From: Cyclaneusma minus
Taxonomy: Eukaryota > Ascomycota > Leotiomycetes > Marthamycetales > Marthamycetaceae
Assembly: GCA_037179335.1 (NCBI GenBank)
Contig: JAKZHN010000013.1
Location: 248,001 to 312,000, forward strand
Direction: 5' to 3'
DNA: 64,000 nucleotides
Position 1 is the first letter of the stretch, and each line of letters begins with the position of its first letter. Under the pieces are notes generated by a model. It saw only the letters and a list, made by a program, of their open reading frames with translations, had not been told where the DNA came from and searched no databases. Shown piece by piece: positions 11,573 to 21,740 of this stretch. The position numbers and the translations under genes were made by a program.

Positions 11573-12653
11573 GATGCCTTGTAGAACTCTTCCTTTGTGG
11601 GTGGAGATCTAGCCGTTACCGTTGTGTTGGTATTATAGAAAGAAGGGAACCATGAAGTAAGAGAATGGTGGTAGGGCAACAAACAAGTTGCTGCCTGTCC
11701 TCGGTGCCTGTCAGTCTGACTTGCAGTATAAAGTGGAGATACATGTACGTGGCAGAGATAATGACAGGCGCTGCATTGGCAGACTGCTGCCTGCCTATCT
11801 TCGGCGCCTACTGATCCGCTCTGAAATAGGAAGTTAGAGATGTAGGGGATATGTGACAGAAATGAGGTGGATGGACTATCTAACGGACTACTATTCACCT
11901 ACCATTGGCATTCGCTAATCCGCCTTGGAAGTAAAGAGTCAGGACTGGGGCTGTGGGGGTGAATGTGTGGCAGAGATGGGGTGGATGGAATGGTTAATGG
12001 AATTTTATCCGCCTACCTTTGGCGTCTGCTGATCTGATCCGCCTTGGAATGGGGAGTTGGAGATGGGTGGGATATCCCCACAAGATGTGACGGGTCACGG
12101 ATGCATGGGAGAGGCACAGTGCATGGAATGGGATAACTAGGTACCTACTTACTACATACCCCAGCGAACTGCTGTCCAGCTCAGTAACCGGGCGTCCCCC
12201 CACAGTGCGCCACTTTGGCCTCAGCGTAGTGACTGCTGTCATCGTCACATTGTGGGAGTGGGCGTAGGGGTGGCACTGGCGGGTCCGGGAGGACCCGGAG
12301 GCCTCCTCACTGGTGCAGCGACCCGACCCCTACCCCACGGCCGAGTCACATTGGGCATTTGCTGATTGCTCTGGCTGTCACAGTGTACGTGGTTGGCCGG
12401 GCGTCAAGAAGAAAGACAGGCGAAATATGGTGGCGATGTTCTCTCAGTACTTCTGTGTCACGTGATCGATGCCTCAGGCCGAGCAGATCCCAGATTATGC
12501 GGGTGCGTCTGGTGCAGTTCACCCGTCACGAATCCTCTCACCCAGTCACCACTATATGTACGCAATCTTCTGAGGGGCTGTTTTGGAGAGAATCTACACG
12601 AGAAGATCGTGAAACTTTGCAGCTTGGCCGTCAATACAATTTCCATAGCCACC
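11573..12653. promoter_or_regulatory. Divergent upstream region of copy A and the middle gene, with tandem repeats
   Basis: This region holds the promoters of the minus-strand FHA-kinase copy A and the plus-strand gene at 12654. About 11690-12115 consists of four diverged repeats (listed separately). A CCACCATGG context marks the downstream gene's start at 12654. Confidence 0.5.
11690..12115. repeat. Four diverged tandem units of about 100-125 bp upstream of copy A
   Basis: Units share the order CCTACCTTTGGCGTCTGCTG, then ATCCGCCTTGGAA, GGGAGTTGGAGATG, and GTGGCAGAGATGGGGTGGAT; compare about 11693, 11785, 11896 and 12013. The region upstream of copy B (15250-15540) carries the same words on the opposite strand (CATCCAACCCATCTCTGCCA, CATCTCCAAATCCAAG). 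The repeats were therefore part of the duplicated upstream DNA of both paralogues. Confidence 0.6.
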
Positions 12654-14125
12654 ATGGAAGAGTTGCTCACAAGTCAACAACTCGTTGCTTACAGCGATGC
12701 CGAACTCGATAAATACCTGGAAGAGAACGGAAGGTCAGCACAAGCACCACGAAGCCAGACGACCTGTCGCTCACCTCTGTCTCCAGAACTGTGCGGGTTC
12801 AAGACCCCGAGAATGTGATGAAAGATGAAGCTTTTCTTGACAGACTGAGGTAAATTATTTTGCATACCACTGCTGCCTACAACTCTGATTGTTATCGCAG
12901 GGCGCGGACAGCTCCGGATAGCAACACCACACGTCCGCCACTTGACCTTGACCTTGTAGCGGCACGTCTTGAGGCAATTCCGGCGGACCGACGATCGCCC
13001 TCTCCAGCAGATTCATCTACTGGATCCCATTCCACCCTCGCCGAAGATGACCCCCGAACCATCCGTTTCGAGCGAGAACGCGATCGTCAAGCTTACAATG
13101 ACTTGTTGGCCGACGGTGGCCGACCATCACATCCGTTCGATCTCGCCGATGGCATTGCCAAAGATATGGAAGATTACCGCGAGATTGTGTCGTACTGGTT
13201 GGAGTACCCACGGTGCGATTTCGACTGGCCTGAGAGGAAGACCCCATTCCGGAATCAACGGTATATATGGTCGGAATTCCGAGAGAACCAAAGACGTGAA
13301 AGGGAATACACTAGCCCTAATAGCTTTCCGCAGTATTGCGAGAAGTTACATGCCAGGCTCAAAAAGCATGGCATTGAATACCCAGCAGTGGAGTTGAAGA
13401 AAGACTTGGATCAACAAACCAAATTAGCAACATGGATGGAATTTCTCAGAGGCCAATGCGTCAAATACGACCAGACTGTAGGCAGATGCGAAATTGAGCA
13501 GGTGCGGCGCGACAAAGCATGGAAGAAACTCGTGGATAGCAAGGTCCTTGAGCCTTCCGACGTGGAAACAGGGAATATCCCGTACCCCTTCGGCTTGGAA
13601 GGTCATTTGCAATTGTATGCCGAGAGGGATGCCGCGAAGCAGACTTTAGATCGGGCAGCATCTGGGGTTGAATCGGCAGAAAAGGCCCTGCAAGATGCGA
13701 AGTCCGCGAACATTTCCGGGTCACCTCTGTTGCACATGGAACAAGATCTGTCTATGGCCAAGTCCAGATTGTCTGTGGCAGAGGAGTCGAATCAGCAGGC
13801 TGACAGGCGATTTACTTTCATCCTAGAATACATGAAAGAGGCAGGACAATACTACAGGGTCAAGGAGCGCGTGCCCAGGGAACTTTTCCTTCTGCGATGG
13901 ATAAGGGACCAAATCCCCCTGATTGAATCAGAGCTAGACTCATCAAGGCCGACTGAAAGCACCTCAGTCGAGAAAAGTGGCAGCCACAGTCGAGACCAGC
14001 TAAAGCGTGGCTACGAGGAGGACAAGGACGAGGCAACTGGCGAACGAGCTCCTAAGCGACAAAGACAAGACGAAGAAACCGAGACAGACATCTCCCCCGC
14101 GTCAAATCCATCATCTCCCCAATAG
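12654..14125 (+). CDS. Unrecognised charged, partly coiled-coil protein between the FHA-kinase copies
   Basis: Three exons close in frame to 455 residues: 12654-12733, 12787-12849 and 12901-14125. The first intron (53 nt, GTCAGC...CTCCAG) has a weak donor, but it is the only one found that joins MEELLTSQQLVAYSDAELDK to TVRVQDPENVMKDEAF; the second intron (GTAAAT...TCGCAG) is clear. I do not recognise the family. The protein is very charged. A conserved-looking tryptophan-rich block lies near residues 150-200 (VSYWLEYPRCDFDWPERKTP, RYIWSEFREN). A long helical, coiled-coil-like stretch spans about 270-360, and the C-terminus has a basic KRQRQDEE patch that could be a nuclear signal. It sits exactly between two inverted FHA-kinase paralogues, so a functional link is possible but unproven. 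Confidence 0.7.
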
Positions 14126-15630
14126 ACCGCCAACGAAAAGTCGAAGTACCGATGAGCTTCAGAACCTCTCTTCCCCCAACTCGCCAATCTGGGAACATAC
14201 CAATACCCGAATCGGTCTTCATGCAGAGGGTAAGTCAATACCTAGAGGTAGATACAGCTTGGGCAGCATGCCTCCGCCGCGAAATCTTTATCGAAGCACC
14301 GACCAGGACATTTTTCTAGGACGTTGATCTAGGGCGTTATTTTGGAACATGTAATGAAATGAGTGATGAGCACTGCCGTGGAGTCAAGGATGCCGTCTCG
14401 GTCTTAGTTGGACTTTTTTTTCCATTCTGACACGGTCTTTGTATTTCAACCCGAAGGGTCGTTGGGTCTTCACTTGCCAAGATGGTAACATAAAGTGGAA
14501 GTCGCAAAGTTGTTTGGGGAGTATGAGGTTCCGTGGTAGGTTAGTGGTGGATTTTAATCAGCGGCCCCATGAATATCACAATTACCTGGTGACAAAATCT
14601 TGCGCCCATAAATCCAATATGGATAACGGAGGAAGATCAAGACTTACGAAAAACAGCATGAGGCTCAAATCGGTACGTGAGGTATGTAAGCTACTTTCGA
14701 GCTTCTATTATGGTATTTGCTACTCAGACTATGAGGCATGAACGAGTCGAGATCCGAGATATGCAAGTGAAGTAAGTGAATGAAGCAAGGGTGAGTTATA
14801 TTTGGATTAACCTACTGACCAATCATATCACCCTCATCAGTTTTGCTGCACATCGATAGAATGGAACGCCTGGATAGGACGATAGCTGAGTGGGATGCCT
14901 GGGCATGACATGATACCCAAACACGAGTAACTGCGTGAGCCAGTGAGTGTCGGAGCACCATTTCCCCATCTCGCTCCGATATTAATGTTGTATCCTAGAA
15001 TATTGCATGGAAGCCTGGAGACCAAAGAAACTCCCGCGGGGCGCAGACGGCCCCCACGATGAGCGGCACAGGGTCTGAGAACCAGAATGAGGCGCACCAA
15101 CCGTCTTCTACGGGATCCTCGACAGCCTATGGTTCTGCTATCACTGCATCTAGGTCGCAAATGGCCGTCTTATCCTCTATCACCTCCTGCACGAAGCACT
15201 GCAGGTAAACGCCCGGTGACTAAGGACTGGTATCAGATCCCATGCATCCATCACATCTCCAATAGGTCAAGGCGGATTGGCACCTGTCGAAGGTAGGCAG
15301 GCAGCAGTCTAGCCACTACATCTCCAAATCCAAGACGGACCAGCAGGCTTCAAGTGACAACGGTAAATGAACAGCATTTCATCACCTCACTTGATCCATC
15401 CAACCCATCTCTGCCACGCATTCATCGCATTTTCCAGGCCCCTATTTTGAGGGCGGATGAGTAGGCGCCGGCGTTAGGCCACAGTCTGTTAGTTATCTCA
15501 TGAGTCACACCAACATTTCTGCCACGCATCTCTTACTTTACACACTCTCTTCTCAGTAAACATATATACATCAACATATCCACCATATTGCCGATGTGTC
15601 CATCTCGGAATACATACCATACTACCTACA
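14126..15630. other. Intergenic region upstream of FHA-kinase copy B
   Basis: No supported gene in 1.5 kb. At 14841-14859 lies one end of the dispersed palindromic repeat (TTTTGCTGCACATCGATAG), followed by 13-bp-type minisatellite words (GGAACGCCTGGATAGGACG). From about 15250 to 15540 the sequence resembles, in inverse orientation, the repeated promoter region of copy A. Confidence 0.5.
14841..14859. repeat. Solo end of the dispersed palindromic element
   Basis: TTTTGCTGCACATCGATAG differs at two or three positions from the right end common at 29.8-32.3 and 42.8-43.5 kb. It is followed by GAACGCCTGGATAGGACG, matching the flanking minisatellite of that family. No left partner was found nearby. 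Confidence 0.55.
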
Positions 15631-17349
15631 ATGGAAGACTCGAATGTCATCGCTTACCTGTACGCTGCCAACCAGCACACGAAGGATGCCTGGGCAGCCC
15701 CTGAGAATACGCAGCGATATGTTCCAGGCAACGATGCATCACTCTCAGATCCAGACACCGAGGACGAAAACGAGAAGCGAAAACAACCAGCCCTCAAACT
15801 TACCTTTCGCCCGGGCTGCAATGCAAGTCCAGGCTTTGTCTTCGGAACGAACAAAAAGAAGGCCGATATCCTTCTGCCACCATTTACTGGTATTCCTATG
15901 GACTGGACTCATTATGACGTTATGAATCGGCGCCATTGCGCCATTACCTTCGACAGCCAGCGTCGATTGGTTCTGTGCACTCTCGATGTAGATGTTGAAA
16001 TTTCCGTCAGGCACCGGGGGGTTTGGGAGAAGCGCGGGGATAGATTCATATATGACGACCAGGGAACCGGCCGATTTGTCTATCCTACGTGGATCCTCGC
16101 TGATGAGAACCTCTCTGATATCAAGGACATCACTGTCCAGATCGGAGACCATGATTGCTTGCACATTATCAAGTTTTGGGTCGTTATTGCCAAGCACGAT
16201 ACCGATCTGCGTACCTACAGAGACAATGTCGACCAGTTCCTTATCCGAACCTCGTCCGCCGAGGAGCTTCCCCTCACGTCACTCGAGAGCCAGAGCGACT
16301 GTCCGAGCCTTGTGCAGACCAACACCCAAAGCGGTACACAGTCACCAGATGGCATATAATCTCCAGTTAGCACAGTAGCTCCAAGTGACGCAGTGCCTCC
16401 AACCAATGAACCAATCTACCTCGACTTGAAAGTCCTCGGCCATGGTTCCAATGGATATGTATGGCGTGCTTGGGACGTCAGTACGGGCATCGTCTACGCT
16501 TGCAAGCAATTTCTCTGGAAGCCAGAGTGGGAGAAAGACATGCGAATGATCGAGCAAATCTCAAGTCTGGACCACGTGAGTTGGCATGGCATGCCCCTGA
16601 CCGTGCAACTACTTCCCTGCTAGGTAGGTTGCTAACTCCATATCTAGGATCATATTGAGAAATTCGTCCGAAAGGCCAGCGAGACTCCTCCATGTCGACT
16701 GCTCTTCAAACTAGCACCCGACGGAAATCTCGGAAAATACATCCCCCCATACATGTACAAGCCGGTCAGAGACGCCCCCTCGATACCGATCTCGCAACCC
16801 CTGTCTCTGCAAGAAAGCATAACGGTTCTCGGCCAAAGCCTCTCCGCCCTAATCACCATCCACTTCCACGGCCACGCCCACACCTCCATCAAGCCCTCCA
16901 ACATCCTAGTCCAAACCCGCTCCCCGCTCTACATCACCCTCGCCGATTTCGGTCTCGCAGAAGGTCCCGTCTACTCCCCCACAAGCCGCACCGAATCAGC
17001 TCTTTACAAAGCACCTAATGTTTGGGAGCAGGGACAACTGGAAGGCGAAGAGTACAGCCAGGAGAACCAGGCCGCTGATATCTGGTCGCTTGGTGTTGTG
17101 GCGTGTCAGTGCGTTTATGGCCTTCCAAAAAAAGGCCACGAAGATGGATATTTATGGGGCCGGGAAATTGTGGACTTTCTCGAGGCCAAAGAGCCGGATG
17201 GTGGTGTGGCGAGTTTTCTGTTGCGGGCGATGGTGGTTATCGATCCGACAAAGAGGCTTTCTGCTGAGAAGTGTTTGGCGGAAGCTAGACGGCTGGCTCC
17301 GTTGCTCGAAGACCATTCCGCTGGTATCGCATCCCAGATTCCAGAATGA
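15631..17349 (+). pseudogene. FHA-domain pseudokinase gene (copy B) with an in-frame TAA or very short intron
   Basis: A diverged inverted paralogue of the gene at 9.4-11.6 kb. Exons are 15631-16575 and 16648-17349, joined in phase 0 at the same position (SSLDH / DHIEKF) as in copy A. The FHA-like part has SPGFVFGTNKKKADILLP and NRRHCAITFD. The kinase-like part keeps the glycine loop LGHGSNGYV, the lysine in YACKQF and LADFGLAEG. But the catalytic HRD is HTS (HTSIKPSNILV) and the APE-type motif reads KAPNVWEQ, so it should not phosphorylate. A TAA at 16357-16359 interrupts the linker between the domains. A 42-nt intron 16334-16375 (GTACAC...CACAG) would remove it in frame, but is unusually short. 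Read through, the product would be 547 residues. It may be a pseudokinase scaffold or a decaying copy. Confidence 0.7.
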
Positions 17350-17749
17350 ATGACGGTGGACTGTTTGGTGGAAGACATGAAGGAATCCCCTTGGACAAGG
17401 TTCTTGGATAAAGCGAAACACGATTAGCATCTATCAGAATTCACTTTTCCCCAACCATCTCAGTCCACAGCTTCATGAAACTCGCCACCATATCGAACAT
17501 TTCGAGAATTGGCCCAGCTGGTTCTGCCTCGTAGAAACACTGTTTTGCCTACCTATCTATTCCTAATAGCCTACAGGCAACGCCGATATCAGTCCTTCCA
17601 TTTCCAGCCCAGCTCGCTCGCGGATCAACGCCCAGCTCCCTTCTAAGCCAGCATCTGAGCATAAGAAGTAGGTAAAGAACACCCATAGTAATACACACCA
17701 CTCCACACACTCCACTCGACCACCTCCACTCTCTTTAATCCCCACCCCT
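17350..17749. other. Convergent intergenic spacer
   Basis: These 400 bases lie between the ends of copy B and the Yip1-domain gene. No gene or notable repeat was seen. Confidence 0.5.
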
Positions 17750-18980
17750 CTAACGCATCAAGCTCCCCCCCGTCCCCAACCCATCATCACCATTCGGCGT
17801 TCCCACCTCCCCCGGTCCCTTAACCGCCGGACTCCCATGCGCAAAGAACAGCACCTTGATAGCAATCGCCAGCCCCGCATGCAACACCACCACAACAATC
17901 AACAAGATCTTGCTCGCCTGCTTATCCGTAGCACTTAGCACGGGATACAAATTCCTCAGCAGAAACATGAGGGATAAGGCGAAGCCGATGCCGACGAAGA
18001 TCCAGTTGAGCAGGGTAAGGGGGGACCAGGAGATTAGGGCGACGGGGATCCAGATTAGGTTGGAGTAGCCGTAGAGAGCCCAGCATTCGAGGATGTTGGC
18101 GGCTTCGCTGCCGAAGTAGCGGAGCGCGAGGAAGAGGAGGGGTGGGAGGATGAGCGTGTAGCCGTAGATGAGTCCTGCGGCACCTGTTTGTTTGTTCCTG
18201 AATCAGCATTTTGCCCTCGAATATCAACAGTATCTGCCCATCCATTCGATCCCTTGTGGGAGAATCATTTTCCCCTTCTCATTTGGAGGTCATGCTCCAT
18301 GTTGAGGAGAGCTACCCCTTTTCAGGACAAACCCCCCACTTTCAGGAAACCCATGTCCCTATCTAGCTCCCAAAACAAGACCAGGGAAGATCAAACAAAA
18401 CATACCACTCAAAAGCGTAAAATCATATTCAAACCTGCCCACACCCTCCATCGCCAAATACTGACTAATCGTCCCCCCCAAGAACAGAATAAACACCACC
18501 GTCGTAGCAATCCAGAACGGGCCATACAAATCCGGATTCCCCTCCAACACATCGAGGAAATTCGCTTTTGGCCACAGCGCAGCCCAGCATCGTTGCAATA
18601 CCGACGAAGTGTCGACGTCGAAGAATTGTGCGTAGAAGGCTAGGGACCAGAGGAAGCGTTTGGAGGAGCCGGAGGAGGAGGTTGCGGGGGCTGGGAGGGA
18701 GCCGGGCTTGGAGCGGGAGTTAGAGCCGGGCGTGGGGTTGGTGGTGCTGAAGTTGGAACTGTGGAATTCGAGGTCTTCTTGGAGGTCGGTGTGGCCTAGG
18801 TCGCCCTGGGGAATGAGGTGTTAGTAGGATTTGGGGAGAAGGGGGTGAGTTTGGGGGGTGAGGGAGGTGTGGAGGATGAGATGGGGACGAGGTGGAAGGT
18901 AGGTGCAAGGTGCAATTGCAATGGCTTACTTCTTCGTCAACGTCGACGACGACATCGTAGCCAGGTCCAGAATTCGCCAT
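17750..18980 (-). CDS. Yip1-domain Golgi membrane protein (YIPF1/YIPF2 type)
   Basis: Yip1-domain proteins are multi-pass proteins of ER-Golgi membranes that bind Rab/Ypt GTPases. Exons 18930-18980, 18406-18805 and 17750-18183 join in frame (donors GTAAGC and GTATGT) to 294 residues. A short acidic N-terminus (MANSGPGYDVVVDVDEE) and a Ser/Pro-rich segment precede the conserved cytosolic block (CWAALWPKANFLDVLEGNPD, LYGPFWIATTVVFILFLGG). The membrane core follows: FEYDFTLLSGAAGLIYGY, ILPPLLFLALRYFG, ANILECWALYGYSN and WIPVALISWSPL. It ends with a span at the FLLRNLYPVLSATDKQASK region, then LLIVVVVLHAGLAIAIKVLF. Order and spacing fit YIPF1/YIPF2 rather than Yip1 itself. It is divergent from the gene at 19235, with only 254 bp between the starts. 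Confidence 0.87.
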
Positions 18981-19234
18981 AATGTCCAACTGCTCCGTGA
19001 TTGTCGTTGTCGCAAATGAGCAGCGACGAGCTTGTTTCAAGCTCAGGGACAGCTTGCACAAGCGTCGTCGGCTTGGTGTTACACTACTATCTAGGGCGGT
19101 GTAGCCTCACGGCGGCAGAATTACGTTCGCCTGCGTCTGCAAGCTTGGCAGATCCTGAATAATTTCGACGACGATCGCCGTCATCGTCAGAACTTCATGG
19201 TCTTTTTGCCACTCAGCACCATGGTCTGTCAAGC

Positions 19235-20485
19235 ATGAGCATTTTCCGACACTGCTCATTGAAATGGCCAAAAATATACTGTCCCTGTCGTCCTCGTCCT
19301 CAACTCCATTTGCTCTCCAAGCAATGGCTTTTTCGTCATTCCTCGACGTCGTCTGAAGCTCCAGCGATATTGCCATGGAGCACCCCCAAAAACCAGAATA
19401 CCAGCTCTAAAGCTCGTACGGCTGTTTCTTCGCCGATATCCCCATGGGGCAACAAGAGCAACCAGAACAACAGCTCTGAAAGTCCCGCTTCGCCGATATT
19501 GCCATGGAGCACCCAAAACAACCAGAACAGCCAGAGCAACGGCTTCAAAGCTGGAACGGCTGAAGCTCCAGCTCCGCCAAAGTTGCCAGCTCCGCCAATA
19601 TTGCCCTGGCAAACTCGTCCGGTTTCGAATTCGCCGATAGCATCATGGAGCCACGAGCGCAACCAGAACAACAGCTTTGAAGCTAGAGTTCCAGCTTCGC
19701 CGAAACCACCACGGAGCACCCAAAACCCCCAGCCCAACACCCCCAAAGCTCACACAGCTGCTCGACGCAACCGTCATCGCGGAACCAAGCCATCGGGTCA
19801 ACCACCCCAAGAATCCCATCCACAGGCCCCTCCACAGGGCCCTCCACAGGAACCTTCTCCAAATGGCAAAGCACAAGAAACTGCAGCTCCCAGCACATCC
19901 ACAAACCCCCCCAGCGCATCGCCACCACCCCCTCCCACCACCGACCCCCTCCCCTGGATCGACCTCCACGGCCACCGCTTCACCCTCCACCCCCACGACA
20001 TCGCCCGCTCCACCACCCTGCGCACACACCTTCGACACGTCACATCCACCACGCACACGCACCACGCGCGCACCCTCGCCTCCACGCGCATCCTCTCGCA
20101 CGAACGCACGCTCTCGCGTCCGCGCAGCCTCCTCCGCAGCGCGCAAATGCTCCTCCTCTCCGGCTCCACGCGTCGCGACATCGTCGAAACCGAGCGCGCG
20201 ATCCGCAGTCTGAAAGAATTGCGCGAGGCGTTGAGGTACAAGGAGAGATTGGCGGGCGGGCTGTGGATGCGCAATGTGGATTCGGGAGATGAGAAGGGGA
20301 AGAGGGCGTGGGAGGGCTACTTGAAGAGGGAGATGGAGAGGGCGAGGGGGGAGTTAAGGAGGTGTGTGGGGGAGAAGGTGAGGGTGCAGAGGGAGCTGAG
20401 GAGGTTGACGGAGTTGGAGGAGAGGAGTGTGAGGAGGGGGAAGTCGAGGGTTGTGATGCGGAGGAGGAGGCCTAGGTTTGTGTAA
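19235..20485 (+). CDS. Repeat-containing, arginine-rich protein, possibly mitochondrial
   Basis: A single-exon frame of 416 codons; I do not recognise a family. The N-terminus is basic with hydroxylated residues (MSIFRHCSLKWPKIYCPCRP, RHSSTSS) and could be a mitochondrial presequence. Residues about 40-165 contain five or six degenerate repeats of roughly 28 residues built on APxILPWSTxxNQN (APAILPWSTPKNQN, SPISPWGNKSNQN, SPILPWSTQNNQN, PPILPWQTRP, SPIASWSHERNQN). A Pro-rich linker follows. The C-terminal 170 residues are helical and Arg-rich (LRSAQMLLLSGSTRRDIVET, ALRYKERLAGGLW), which suggests an RNA- or ribosome-associated role by composition only. The repeats are also seen as DNA repeats (CCATGGAGCACCCAAAACAA). 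The start was chosen as the first Met of the open frame; a short out-of-frame ATG lies 24 bp upstream. Confidence 0.6.
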   Translation: MSIFRHCSLKWPKIYCPCRPRPQLHLLSKQWLFRHSSTSSEAPAILPWSTPKNQNTSSKARTAVSSPISPWGNKSNQNNSSESPASPILPWSTQNNQNSQSNGFKAGTAEAPAPPKLPAPPILPWQTRPVSNSPIASWSHERNQNNSFEARVPASPKPPRSTQNPQPNTPKAHTAARRNRHRGTKPSGQPPQESHPQAPPQGPPQEPSPNGKAQETAAPSTSTNPPSASPPPPPTTDPLPWIDLHGHRFTLHPHDIARSTTLRTHLRHVTSTTHTHHARTLASTRILSHERTLSRPRSLLRSAQMLLLSGSTRRDIVETERAIRSLKELREALRYKERLAGGLWMRNVDSGDEKGKRAWEGYLKREMERARGELRRCVGEKVRVQRELRRLTELEERSVRRGKSRVVMRRRRPRFV

Positions 20486-20961
20486 AGGTGGTGGATGTTG
20501 TGAAATAAGAGCTGGATGGATAGCAGCTTGATGAAGAAAAGGAAGCTCCTAGGGGTACCCATCATATTGTTCGAGTACTGTACATTGATACCACGGAGGA
20601 TGCTTCAAATATCCCCTCTACAAAACAGTTTAAAAGAACCACTATAAACCCAAATGGTCCCGCGTTCATAACATGTCTGCCGTGAGATGTCGTTGCTGCG
20701 AATTGTCGGCCTTGTCGGTGTTCGTCTCAATGCTATCTCGACCTCAATCACATCAGGCATTCACCGAAACCCGAGCTTCGAAGCTCCAAAACCACACGAA
20801 TCCAGACATTGCACAGTTTTCAACGTCAAGAATCGGTTGCTCAATGCTCCATTGCCCTATGCTATTGCTCGAAATACAACCCTATTTCCCAGCATTGCAA
20901 CGAAACCATGAAAACCCCATCCTTCCAACCAGAGCAGCACCCGAGTCGCGGAGCGAGTAGA
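20486..20961. other. Convergent intergenic spacer
   Basis: 476 bases between the arginine-rich gene and RPL40. No gene supported; it should hold both terminators. Confidence 0.5.
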
Positions 20962-21740
20962 TCACTTAAGCTTCTTCTTGGGACGGAGTTGGTTGGTGTG
21001 TCCGCACTTCTTCTTGCGGCAGTTGGTGGCACGGGGAGGGAGACGGGCCTGTGGTTGTGTGTTAGTCTCGTAGGATTTCGGTGGGTGTGGGAGCTGCGGG
21101 AATGGAGGGGGTGCGTACGTAGCACTTTCGGCAGATCATCTTGTCGCAGTTGAACTTGCTGGCCAAGGCCTTGAGCGATGGCTCGATGATACCACCACGG
21201 AGACGGAGGACCAGGTGGAGGGTGGACTCCTGTAGATCATCGTGTCAGCCCAATTCTGACGTTTTTCGTGAAATTCGAGAGTATGCGCAATGTCTCTGCA
21301 GAGCCCCAGGTTGCAAATTCAAAGCTCTGCAATCGGGGCTCCCCGTCGCCACTGCGCATTCCTTCCATGTGCACTCGTTCCCGGAGCTTCGTACCTTCTG
21401 GATGTTGTAGTCAGACAGAGTGCGGCCGTCCTCGAGCTGCTTGCCAGCGAAGATCAATCGCTGCTGGTCTGGGGGAATTCCCTCCTTGTCCTGGATCTTG
21501 GACTTGACATTGTCGATGGTGTCGGAGGACTCGACCTCAAGGGTGATGGTCTTGCCCGTGAGGGTCTTGACGAAGCTGTTGCCGCGCAGTCAGTCTCGAA
21601 AATTCGTAGTTCGGCATCGTTCGTGGCGTGGGCTATCGTGGGGGACTCACATCTGCACTGCAAGGCGGCAGAAGTCAGCATCTGTACCGTATCGAGCATG
21701 GCGCACTCAGAAATGCAGAGAATGGGGTCGGGGACTTACT
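20962..21740 (-). CDS. RPL40: Ubiquitin-ribosomal protein eL40 fusion, five coding exons
   Basis: Encodes ubiquitin fused to 60S ribosomal protein eL40; processing at [12 protein letters not shown] frees both. Coding exons in gene order: the single base A at 21740, a 7-nt microexon 21651-21657 (TGCAGAT), then 21395-21575, 21119-21229 and 20962-21048. They sum to 387 nt, exactly the canonical 128 residues plus stop. The start codon is split A|TG by the first intron (GTAAGT donor at 21739), and the microexon supplies TG CAG AT before C TTC GTC AAG (MQIFVK). The ubiquitin part keeps [20 protein letters not shown]; the L40 part keeps the zinc-binding cysteines ([39 protein letters not shown]). 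Expected to be highly expressed. Gene-family identity is certain; the microexon follows from exact frame closure plus GTGAGT and GCAG signals. Confidence 0.95.

Noticed and set aside
12734..12786. A frameshift in the 455-codon gene, because the interval also reads as open coding in another frame (VSTSTTKPDDLSLTSVS)
   Set aside because: A 53-nt intron GTCAGC...CTCCAG restores frame exactly and the whole gene then closes, so no frameshift is needed.
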